From assembly GCF_026151205.1 (NCBI RefSeq), contig NC_087074.1:20447765-20511764 (forward strand): a DNA stretch of 64,000 nt. Reading direction: 5' to 3'. Numbering within the stretch: position 1 is the stretch's first letter; every line of letters starts with the position of its first letter. The position numbers were made by a program, and so were the translations under genes. Below are positions 36,301 to 43,231 of this stretch, in pieces. Under the pieces are notes generated by a model that saw only the letters and a list, made by a program, of their open reading frames with translations, searched no databases and had not been told where the DNA came from. The stretch comes from Bolinopsis microptera (taxonomy: Eukaryota; Ctenophora; Tentaculata; Lobata; Bolinopsidae).

Positions 36301-39300
36301 TAGAATGAAATGCAAACGGAATTTTATTAACATATTCCAGGAAGACACCCGGCCATATCCATGATCTGTGTCTGGAAACTGTGAACAGTAAACACTACAA
36401 ACTACCTCAACACTGCTCTCGCTCAACACTAACGTGGTCACCACCCTGACAGTGCAGTAGTAACCCTCAGTATATCCATCTTTAGGAGGCACAAACATTG
36501 TCAACCGTAGATTGCAGAGGATTTATCTAGAAAAATAAACATTCTATATTAAATTGAATGATAGACAAGAATTAAATGAACTGCAGCAGTTCTTGTTTTA
36601 AATTATTTGAAATTCCTCAGATTTGCCGCTTCTTCAGTTATTTTGTCAGTACAGATTACTTATTTATAAGACTAAACACTAATCACTGCTGTGATTAACT
36701 GTTGATCTACTTTATAAAATCCTGTGGGCTGTGTATACAGTACAGTTTTTGGGAATATGGTTGGGTTCTCACATGATTGTAATATGATTAATTATAACAG
36801 TATATTTATTCTATATCTTTTTAAAAGCCTTGATAAAAACTATGTCGAAATTTCCAACGGTTTTCAATAACAATTTTGCTATTTTTAGTGTGTAGTCAGT
36901 GTAGCTTACGTTGCAATTATCGAGCTCTCTTATCTTTTGTAAATTGCGATAAGTTCAGTTTGCTGCTACTGCGTAGTTAGCCTTTGCGTGTGTACTTGTA
37001 CATTCCTATACAAGTACATTATGGAGGATGATCGTAAGGTGACCCAATCTCTGGACCAAATTCAAGGATTCGAGTATGATGAACAGACAAAATTGAAGGA
37101 CAGTGTTACTAAGTGGTTCATTACGCTGGGAAAAGAACTGAAAATCGACGACAGAGATATTTGTGGAGATATGGACAGAGAAATATTTATGGCTCCAACT
37201 GTCTATAAAAAGCATCTGGCACTTCGGCTTGTGGAAGCAATAGACCTCGTTCAACGGCATGAATGCCAGATGGGTAAAATGGAGGAGATCATATATTTCT
37301 TGAAGACGGAAGCGTTAGAAGACAAGGATAAGTTGATCAGGCTGCAGGGCCAGCTGCTTGTGCAGAAGGACAAAGAACTAGAGTTGTTTAAGACGTCGGT
37401 TAAGAAGACAGTGCAAACAACGGTGGAGTCAGGGATAAAGAGCTACAGTGCAGCTGTACAACAGAACAGTGCAAGTGGTACGGTCTGCAACAGTAACATC
37501 CTGAAGAAGGTGATGAAGAGTGTGGCTGCAGAGGAGGACAGGAGCAAGAACCTGATCGTGTTTGGGTTGAAAGAAGAAGAGGGAGAACAGCTTCCAGCGC
37601 TAGTAACCGCAGTTCTGGAGGAGATTGGGGAGAAACCTCACTTCGAAGCGACTAGAGTCGGCAGGAAGAGGCCAGGTAGTACGACTATCCGACCAGTAAA
37701 GATCACTGTCCCAAGCTCTACAGCGGTTCAACAGATTCTGACGAAAACAGGAAGACTGAGGCTAGTTGAGACCCACAAAAATGTATGGATCTGTCCAGAT
37801 AGATCTAGCGAAGAACGAGCAACGAGGAAACATCTGGTTACGGACCTGAAGAAGAAGAGGGTTGAACAGACTCATCTCGACCACTATATCCGGTACGGGA
37901 AAGTCTGTAGCCGTGATAAGAAACCACCGTGAAGCAATTCATGTCTCTCGGACACTGATCAGTATTTGAATGAGTATTGTGTATCTTAATAGTTCTCGGA
38001 CGTTATCTGTATTTGAGAGACAATTTTATAATTTATATACAAGCTATTTCTTGATTGTTTCACACTTCATATTTCATAATTTGTTTCACACTTCATATTT
38101 CATAATTTTATTACTAGGTGGAGGTGACGTTATTGAGACTTTGGGCGGCCATAAACCTCGTGTTTTAAAAGTTGTCCTCTGAACTTGTTTCACTGACCCA
38201 CGCTTTATAGCATTTATACATTTCGGCCCATTTTATATGTTTGTTCGATTTGCTGTACATTTGTATATTTGCTATTTTGTAAAAGTTTCAAATCAAATCA
38301 AATCATGTCATTGTGTCTGAAAGGTACCACGTGACTGAAAGGTACCACGTGATCCATTGGTGATGTTTTTTAAACATAACATGTAGTGAAAGTGAAAATA
38401 AAAGTGAAAGCGAAAATGAAAACAAGAGTGAAAGAGTCCTACCTTGTTGGTGCCGATGTTAACGCAGCGTCTGAGAATGCAGGATTGTCTCTTAAGGTTG
38501 GGTCCCCCGAAACACCTCATATCCAGACAGAACTTGCACGTTCCACAATTCTTACTAGTGCACTGTTCACACTTCCCACACCTCCTGTTTTTCTTCTTCA
38601 CCTCACCTGGAAGATGTTAAGTTAGTAGTGTCTAGACTCTTATCTAGTCGAGGATCACTCTCAAACCTGCAATTAATTTAATAGCTCAACATATAAGAGA
38701 AATATAGTATATTTAATTACATTAAATATATACTTGTAATTAATAACTAAAACTAACAGGAGGGAGACTTTCTCTTCTTCTTCTTTTTCTTCTTGGTAAC
38801 AGAGTCAGGTACCTCCTCCTCCTCCTCCTCGTCATCATCTAACTCAAATGTCTTCAGATAGGAGTTCATAATACTCGGCTTTAGTTTCCGTCTCTTTCTC
38901 TGCGAGGCATGATTAATGAACATCACGTTCATTGGATTTAGGTTATGATTACCAGTATCAGTCACAATTTTACCTTTCTTGATATATTGGGGATACGACT
39001 AACAAAAACAAAAACTAGTAAATTAACTGAAAACATACTAAGCAAAAGATAATTAAACTTACGGGGGTATCAGGAGACGTGATCTCGGTAGAACTAGCAG
39101 AGGAAGATAACATCTTATCAGGGCTGAGGTCTGAGAAGTCACTCTTTATATCTATATCTTCATGGGACCTGTCTTTTTCTTCCGCACAATCTGATAATAA
39201 CAAAAAGTTAAGTGAACTTACTGATAGTGGACATTAAAAGCAGGATTATTAGTCTACCCCTCCCCCCCCCCCCCCCCCGGCCCCCCCCCCCCTATTATTA

Positions 39301-39804
39301 TGATCCTATTACTGTACTTGTCTGACATGACCAACCCCCCCCCCCCCCCCCGCCCCCACCCTGTACCCACTGTACTAAGAAACTAAACACAAAACACTTG
39401 ACTACTGACCAGGCAGGGGCTCGTCCTCACTGGGCTCACCCTCACTTGTATCTGACGAGGACATCTTGAAGGGCCGGTTGCTGGCGATAAGACGAGTCTG
39501 AACAGGATATAGCTATTAGAAATGTTGAAAGGTTTGTAATTCACTTGTTATGAAAAGTAACTACACGGGTATAGTGAAAGTGAAACTAAAACCGAGGACT
39601 AAAGTGAAAGTGGTAGTACTAACGTTGCAGAGTTTCTTAGGGGAGGAGTCACTAAGGGATACGTTCATGTCACGTGATATGAGAGGTTCGGAGTAGTCGG
39701 TGTAAACTCTGTCTATCTCAGCGTGCAGCAGTAGATCTCTAACTTCCTGGTGGTGGAACACGTGATAAATACTCTTCATATCATAGTGTTTCACTTGGGA
39801 CCAT
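15392..39804 (-). CDS. CXXC and PHD zinc-finger chromatin protein, eleven exons
   Basis: Minus-strand exons: 39624-39804, 39410-39497, 39063-39190, 38758-38998, 38443-38606, 22835-22910, 18814-18953, 18502-18615, 18188-18265, 17571-18020 and 15392-16375. Every junction has AG/GT and phases agree throughout, giving at least 880 residues. Exon 4 ends with an acidic run and a Lys-rich run. Exon 5 is a CXXC finger (CGKCEQCTSKNCGTCKFC, FGGPNLKRQSC) that would bind unmethylated CpG. Exons 6+7 form a C4HC3 PHD finger (CVRC, CWNC, LHWAC, CKPC). Short CXXC spacing and an adjacent PHD resemble KDM2/FBXL19, but no JmjC, F-box or LRR is seen; KMT2-like remains possible. Exons 8-11 are Ser/Thr/Pro-rich, and exon 11 has three tandem 22-residue repeats. 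The first exon starts in phase 2, so the N terminus lies further right. Exon 11 may end at a GTAAGA donor near 15424 instead of the stop. Confidence 0.75.
15826..16024 (-). repeat. 66-bp coding tandem repeat, three copies
   Basis: Three near-identical 66-bp units inside the last listed exon of the CXXC-PHD gene code for repeated SPRPICSPSLTKSYVPADSD modules. The unit length is a multiple of three, so copy number can change without breaking the frame. Confidence 0.85.
16590..17557. repeat. 17-bp minisatellite (TTAGACAGATGACAAGR)
   Basis: Almost 1 kb of tandem 17-bp units with G/A variation at a few sites (CAGATG/CAAATG, AAGATT/AAGGTT). It lies wholly within the intron between 17571 and 16375 of the CXXC-PHD gene and stops about 14 bp before the exon end at 17571. 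Confidence 0.9.
18066..18172. repeat. degenerate GTAACCAGATA repeats
   Basis: Imperfect tandem units based on GGTAACCAGATAGTA lie in an intron. A related short array (AGTAACCTAGTAACCAGCT) occurs at about 18640-18695 in the next intron. Confidence 0.6.
18954..21210. other. intron sequence without a supported gene
   Basis: This is part of the CXXC-PHD intron 18954-22834. Around 20455-20650 there are two diverged copies of a block with CTTTTCTCCGYGTTT and GATTTTCGAAAAA. About 20790-21130 has a GC-richer, LTR-like look (CATAAAAGAG followed by CTCTTTCACCACCCC), but I found no paired copy, so no call is made. Confidence 0.35.
21211..21992. repeat. 62/70-bp satellite with higher-order arrangement
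   Basis: About twelve units share ATACCCCTAGCTACCTTTAA and ATACGATTAGCTCCTT. Two classes alternate: A (62 bp, beginning CTTCGTATAATAA) and B (70 bp, beginning CGTTAGAAAAAACTA, with GGCTATC and CCACAGA variants). The order runs B-A-A, B-A-A-A, B-A-A-A, which points to block-wise amplification. It lies in a CXXC-PHD intron. Confidence 0.9.
23060..23510. repeat. three short tandem arrays
   Basis: AACAGTGCAAATA repeats lie at about 23065-23125, CACGTGACACA/CACGTGTAACA repeats at about 23220-23340 (rich in CACGTG E-box palindromes), and AAAAACTAATT repeats at about 23455-23510. All are within the large CXXC-PHD intron. Confidence 0.8.
25262..25954 (+). CDS. LINE ORF1-like RNA-binding protein, 5'-truncated
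   Basis: The frame is open into the left junction and ends at 25954. A heptad-like N-terminal part is followed by EQYSRRNTCVVVGL, the short motif that begins the RRM-like domain in many LINE ORF1 proteins, and by an FDDFKKQFQ C-terminal helix. ORF1 proteins coat the element RNA. No zinc knuckle is visible. Confidence 0.65.
   Translation: MDSLQITDPALIELKFILNTVITQLIEVMTDLVISSITQQESFIRTAKTEQYSRRNTCVVVGLKVDASESNNTHSKLADNVCKTLSTVSGTPVKPTDLSAVHRNGSGKTQSQEGRSTRSNNKTPPSVTVCFYNSNLKDKIMQNFSNFDSSADKPRDVRLYQSLTKFYSDLKTQISGQVESSLGKNKVRWIHWRSQSAGLVVKLKDSNQTVIKSIFCFDDFKKQFQSLNLN
26644..27579 (+). CDS. PHD finger fused to the C-terminal tail of a LINE reverse transcriptase
   Basis: This is a 311-residue intact ORF. 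Residues about 18-65 form a PHD-type finger (CYVC, CSLDGRIYHSRC, WYCPLCC). At about residue 83 the sequence changes to the post-motif-C region of a CR1/L2-type reverse transcriptase (LNWSDHINYIGKKVSKVNG, then LSYGITVWG). The endonuclease and all catalytic RT motifs are absent, so an internal deletion joined the two ends without breaking the frame. It cannot reverse transcribe. It may be a passive deletion product or a tolerated chimera. Confidence 0.75.
   Translation: MSHSISLKTNEVKRENCYVCSKHVYLHDSVVVCSLDGRIYHSRCFKIDNYSASEIRRYDDWYCPLCCREMFPFFDDTTDSNVDNSLNWSDHINYIGKKVSKVNGVLYQLRKTAPKMLRIAIFNALVQSHLSYGITVWGSSTATNKLNKLFINQKKALRNVFGIRRVNKHQQGNTKRVFSENKVLTVYGLYHKFILTEGFQVVHAGGYPTLLRKHFQTSAVNDKRLICPRVYYKDNMHNMLYAVPRIWNAVNNSSYLTRNITTISSFKNNIKQFILMYQSNGSNNTWEPSNLDAQTFFVTASKNPESYSVTR
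29119..29305. mobile_element. mariner-like terminal segment
   Basis: The segment ends in the complement of TACAGGGTGGGCCAAAAGTC, a mariner-type terminus. It is closely similar to 46677-46862, including ATTGAATGGGCGTGGTC and TGACGGAATCCTCGAACCA. Its inner end abuts the LINE piece at 29121. Confidence 0.6.
29322..29500. repeat. dispersed repeat, copy 1
   Basis: It starts with CTAGAAAGCCCGTGGTAACA and is similar over about 170 bp to 41830-42000, including ACACAACGTAATTAC and ACCGATCAAAATG. The family is unknown. It lies between two mariner-like ends. Confidence 0.6.
29632..29925 (+). mobile_element. mariner-like left end and body fragment
   Basis: It begins with TACAGGGTGGGCCAAAAGTC and continues CAGTACCCATACG. 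The later part (29811-29920) matches 42716-42836 (TGAATTGTGTTTGG, CGTAGCTTCTCAGATGAC in the other copy), where the related element runs on to 46862. No intact transposase is present. Confidence 0.55.
30334..31552 (+). CDS. secreted protein: signal peptide, unknown domain, CCP-like module
   Basis: Exon 1 (30334-30397) codes for a clear signal peptide (MKIYQVLLILLLIMGTTTG) and ends in phase 1. Exon 2 starts at 30647 and codes for about 150 residues of an extracellular domain I do not recognise, ending WPHDKASDSYRL. It can end at a stop (31108-31110), giving a 175-residue protein, or use a GT donor after 31093 in phase 1. A third phase 1-1 exon, 31373-31552, codes for a 60-residue CCP/sushi-like module with four cysteines (VEVTC, EVTC, EPC). 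All three join in phase, the classic pattern of shuffled extracellular modules. The gene lies inside a CXXC-PHD intron on the opposite strand. Confidence 0.6.
31937..32070. repeat. near-perfect 63-bp hairpin
   Basis: 31937-31999 and 32008-32070 are inverted copies with a single mismatch and an 8-nt loop (TTATTTCC). Confidence 0.95.
32195..32301 (+). pseudogene. partial duplicate of the CCP exon
   Basis: The second half of the CCP-like exon is repeated here with its GTATAAAT donor. The first half, with the leading cysteine, is replaced by sequence related to 36.3-36.5 kb. It is probably a broken copy, although a hybrid exon cannot be excluded. Confidence 0.6.
33131..33178. repeat. AGTAAGTATTACGTCATCACCG repeat unit, three copies
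   Basis: Three tandem units near 33131-33178 each contain TTACGTCATC, close to a CRE/ATF palindrome. It may be coincidental. Confidence 0.6.
33955..34074 (+). pseudogene. possible coding remnant inside the TIR element
   Basis: A short open stretch ends in TAA and codes for LIDKLKLVLREAYTWDY followed by an acidic tail ERDDDEDDLNKENDF. Its composition is protein-like and it could be the last exon of a lost transposase. There is no homolog I recognise. Confidence 0.3.
34290..35935. repeat. 1.6-kb purine-rich GGAGGA/GACTGA array
   Basis: Almost every base on the plus strand is G or A, in overlapping units such as GGAGGATGGCTGA, GGAGGACTGAGGA and GACCCAGGAGGAGGA. Long internal blocks (about 34300-34460, 34905-35045 and 35770-35905) are near-copies of one another. 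The Ser/Pro frame on the complement (35268-36071) is an artefact of this composition. Confidence 0.9.
36325..36504 (-). pseudogene. inverted extracellular exon related to 32.1 kb
   Basis: The minus strand reads VPPKDGYTEGYYCTVRV, then a segment with SSVEVVCSVYCSQFPDTDH. The latter part recurs on the plus strand at 32077-32170. Cysteine spacing and context suggest an extracellular module from the same gene family as 30334-31552. No complete exon borders are certain. Confidence 0.45.
36880..38306 (+). mobile_element. ORF1-only non-LTR retroelement
   Basis: A 5' leader, one intact ORF1 (37021-37932), a leader of about 350 bp and a terminal (AAATC)n run (38288-38306) follow each other with no endonuclease or reverse transcriptase between. 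The left edge is approximate and no target duplication was found. Confidence 0.65.
37021..37932 (+). CDS. LINE ORF1 protein, intact
   Basis: This is 303 residues from ATG 37021. The first half is acidic and Lys/Glu-rich with a coiled-coil look (about 80-140). SKNLIVFGLKEEEGE begins an RRM-like domain near residue 178. The C-terminal ATRVGRKRPGS and TKTGRLRLVETH segments match the usual ORF1 C-terminal domain. Such proteins bind element RNA as trimers. Absence of stops suggests recent activity or selection. Confidence 0.8.
   Translation: MEDDRKVTQSLDQIQGFEYDEQTKLKDSVTKWFITLGKELKIDDRDICGDMDREIFMAPTVYKKHLALRLVEAIDLVQRHECQMGKMEEIIYFLKTEALEDKDKLIRLQGQLLVQKDKELELFKTSVKKTVQTTVESGIKSYSAAVQQNSASGTVCNSNILKKVMKSVAAEEDRSKNLIVFGLKEEEGEQLPALVTAVLEEIGEKPHFEATRVGRKRPGSTTIRPVKITVPSSTAVQQILTKTGRLRLVETHKNVWICPDRSSEERATRKHLVTDLKKKRVEQTHLDHYIRYGKVCSRDKKPP
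39255..39355. repeat. long C tracts in an intron
   Basis: Two C runs (about 39260-39292 with two G interruptions and about 39336-39352) lie in the intron between exons 39410-39497 and 39063-39190 of the CXXC-PHD gene. Confidence 0.85.
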
Positions 39805-39929
39805 CTGCATTAATGGATCCCAATACTCTTCATATCATAGTGTTTCACTTGGGACCATCTGCATTAATGGATCCCAATACTCTTCATATCATAGTGTTTC
39901 ACTTGGGACCATCTGCATTAATGGATCCC
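39768..39929. repeat. 54-bp repeat, three copies, spanning a splice acceptor
   Basis: Units 39768-39821, 39822-39875 and 39876-39929 are essentially identical. Each includes, on the minus strand, the acceptor TTAATGCAG and the first bases of the 39624-39804 exon. Using either outer acceptor would read into an in-frame TAA (CATTAA), so only the inner copy looks productive. Confidence 0.9.
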
Positions 39930-40170
39930 AATTACCCAAAATACCTTGGATTATACGCTCATATTTGATTGTAACGATAACGTGTCGCAGTCACAGTGAG
40001 TTTACTTGGCCAATTGACTTTAAATTACGTTATGTGAGTAGACCCGACCAGTCGACCAGAAGACACTGAAAGTCGCAGGTTGATAGAAATGCACATAATA
40101 ACATATTATTACAATTTTACACTAGACATATCTGAGATCGGTACATATTTTATAAAGACGTACCAACAGA

Positions 40171-41244
40171 GGCACATATTAGGTGCGGTAAAAAAATCGA
40201 AATTATGCAGTACCGCACCCGACTATGAAGGTAAAATGTGCGGTAAGGTGCGGTAAATTTTTACCAATTATGCGGCAAATGTGCGGCGATTTTTTCGAAA
40301 TTTGTGCGGGAATTGTGCGGTTTTGTGATATAGAGTAATCAGATGATGTGGTGAAGTTACGAATGATAACTGATACACTATAATCGAAGTACGGTAACGA
40401 CGAGGGTTCCATAACGGCCTGGGTCACGGTCCCGAAAGGGCCTGGGTCACGGCCCCGAAAGGGCCTGGGTAACGGTCCCGAAAGGGCCTCGGTCACGTGG
40501 CTTAAGTATGAGTTCCAAAAGGGCCTGGGTCACGGTCCCGAAAGGGCCTGGGTCAGGGTCCCGAAAGGGCCTGGGTAACGGTCCCGAAAGGGCCTCGGTC
40601 ACGGTCCCGAAAGGGCCTCGGTCACGTGGCCTAAGCATGAGTTCCAAAAGGGCCTGGGTCACGGTCCCAAAAGGGCCTGGGTCAGGGTCCCGAAAGGGCC
40701 TGGGTAACGGTCCCAAAAGGGCCTGGGTCACGGTCCCGAAAGGGCCTCGGTCACGTGGTAACCAGGTCACGTGGCCTAAGCATGAGTTCCAAAAGGGCCT
40801 GAGTCACGGTCCCGAAAGGGCCTGGGTCAGGGTCCCGAATGGGCCTGGGTCAGGGTCCCGAAAGGGCCTGGGTCAGGGTCCCGAAAGGGCCTGAGTTACG
40901 TGGTAACTAGGTCACGTGGCCTAGGTATGAGTTCCAAAAGGGCCTGGGTCACGGTCCCGAAAGGGCCTGGGTCAGGGTCCCGAAAGGGCCTGGGTCAGGG
41001 TCCCGAAAGGGCCTGAGTCACTATAAAAGGGCCCGACTTTTAACATATTTTTGTTTTTACACTCGAAAATCTTAACGCGAAAATTTCAAAATTATGCGAA
41101 ATTACGCGGAAAATGCTAGATTATGCGGAAATATGCAGATAATTACAAAATGTGCGGAAATGTGCGGAAAACAATAAATTATGCGGAAGTGTGCGGGAAA
41201 CGGTAAATTGTGCGATCCCGCACCCATCGCACCTAATATGTGCC
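40171..41244. mobile_element. TIR element with 23-bp minisatellite core
   Basis: GGCACATATTAGGTGCG at 40171-40187 is inverted exactly at 41228-41244. The subterminal regions are rich in TGTGCGGTAA/TGCGGAAA words (40185-40320, 41090-41220). The core (about 40414-41025) is tandem GGTCACGGTCCCGAAAGGGCC units with GGTCACGTGGCCTAAG spacers. No coding capacity is seen. I found no convincing target duplication. Confidence 0.7.
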
Positions 41245-41449
41245 CATGCGTACCAATGCAATAACCAAGTCTTATTTATAGAATTCACTTATATCAGTCC
41301 TGGGATTTTGATTCGTATGACCATATATGGAATAATAGCACGTTATGTGATGCGTGCAATTTTTAAAAGAAAACCGCGCACATAATACCGGACAATTTAG
41401 TTGCGTTCTTTACTGTTTTCTTTTTTTGGGATAGGAGTTTGATCGCCAG

Positions 41450-42836
41450 TCATGCGCAACGTTGAGCTGCGATCTGCATCATCTTATGTGCACAGTTGTG
41501 TGTTGATTTTAACGATTTTCGGTGATGGCTACGTTCTCCAAACTTATATTTTCTGCAATTCTCGAAATCTAGTAACTTAATGTTCAGCATAGTTGGTTCT
41601 TCTTCTCCGTAGCATAGTTGGTTAGTACGCACTCAACGTACTTTTAAAGCACCACGCACTTAACGTACTTTTAAAGCAAAATTGCGAACTTTTCGTTGCC
41701 TAAAATAGTGTAATTCATAATTCTTTAAATAGCAACATTTGTTTCCATAAGTGACTGGCAGTTTAATACTACACAGCGCTAGTGTGCCTAGTAATATTAG
41801 TAGTAGTACTGTTATTACTTTATATATATGTAGAAAGCCCGTGGTCACAGGAAAGAAGAAAATAGCATTCTTTGATAGTAAGTTTTTATCGTATCAAAAA
41901 ATATTCATCACAACAGAAGATATAGCCGATAATTGTATATAAAACACCGGAAAACACTCCACACAACGTAATTACGAAAATACCGATCAAAATGTCGCTC
42001 GAAAAAGCCATTATAAGTAAAAACTGGCTGGAGAGCTGGTGGAGGTTCGTAGTCCCCAGTAGCCCGGTTCATAAAACAAAAATATTATCCAATAATTGCG
42101 GTTATATGCTTATCTGTTGAATGACTCCTCAGAACGGGCACTTGTCAAGACTTAACTCACATATGACGAGAAACGCTGAGTCCTTCCAGGAACTAGTCCA
42201 AGCGGTCGAATCTCACCGGAAGAGATACGGACTAGAAACAAAGGACGATCTTAAGAAGCTTTATTAGATTTTATGTGTAAATGTTGTTTGATATTGATTT
42301 TATTTTATTCTTAAACATAAACTGTCGTATTCAATCTATTAGCAAACCAAATATATGAACCGGGCTAGTCCCCAGTATAGCAAACCTAAGTAGTTGTTTT
42401 CATGCCAGCTTTTTGGAAAGAGGGGAGCACTTGGCCGAAGCCCCCGGAAAATGTCGCTAGATAATGGCTTTCTAGAAGCTCGGAGAGCATTATACAATGT
42501 GAAATTTGACCGTATTTCCATAATATGTTCTAGATTGTCCTTACGCTATTTTTTTATGAATTTAATTCAGAAAAGTGCTCTCAAGGGCCGGCAGGGAGCA
42601 GTGCCCCCTGCCTGTCCCAAAAGGAAGATCACGTTCCCCGGCCCCACTGGGCCAGTGCTTCCCCTGGCTACGGGCATGGTTGTTTTCGTATATTATCACA
42701 TCTTATTAATAAACTGCATTTATTTGATAGTTATGATAGTCGGATCGAGCAAAATTTTGTTGAATTGTGTTTGGCCATTCGAATAACGTTTGTCCTGAAA
42801 AATATTAGAACGTAGCTTCTCAGATGACCGAGATAT
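41450..42836. other. repeat-derived region without a supported gene
   Basis: 41830-42000 is the second copy of the dispersed AGAAAGCCCGTGG repeat. 42716-42836 matches the mariner-like fragment at 29811-29920. A GCACTTAACGTACTTTTAAA block is duplicated near 41630 and 41655. The mariner-like sequence resumes at 46613, on the other side of the G-capped element. Confidence 0.5.
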
Positions 42837-43231
42837 GATTTGCCGGGGGGGGGGGGGCCAATGACTACCAATGGAGACTTTTGGGGACTAATGGGGACTA
42901 AAAATCATGGGGACTAGAGGTCAACTCGTTGACGTAATTCACCATTTGTCCCCATAAGTCCCCAGAATTTTTGACAGTTATTTATGGTTTTCAAGTTAGT
43001 TTAATAACGATACGATCGAGATGTTTTGTCCAAGATAAGAGTAGGATAAATCTGACTTAAAAGTAAAATGATAAGCCCGGTTGTAATGTGTTCTACCACT
43101 GTACAAGTCAGTTCAGATTGAGGTAAATTGAAGTTTAGCTCTCGTGAAGGTAGAAGTAGCCGACTCGCTGAACTCTTGAATCTTTTGACCCATCAGCATG
43201 GACATTATCGGGGAAAAGGGTATAGGACACA

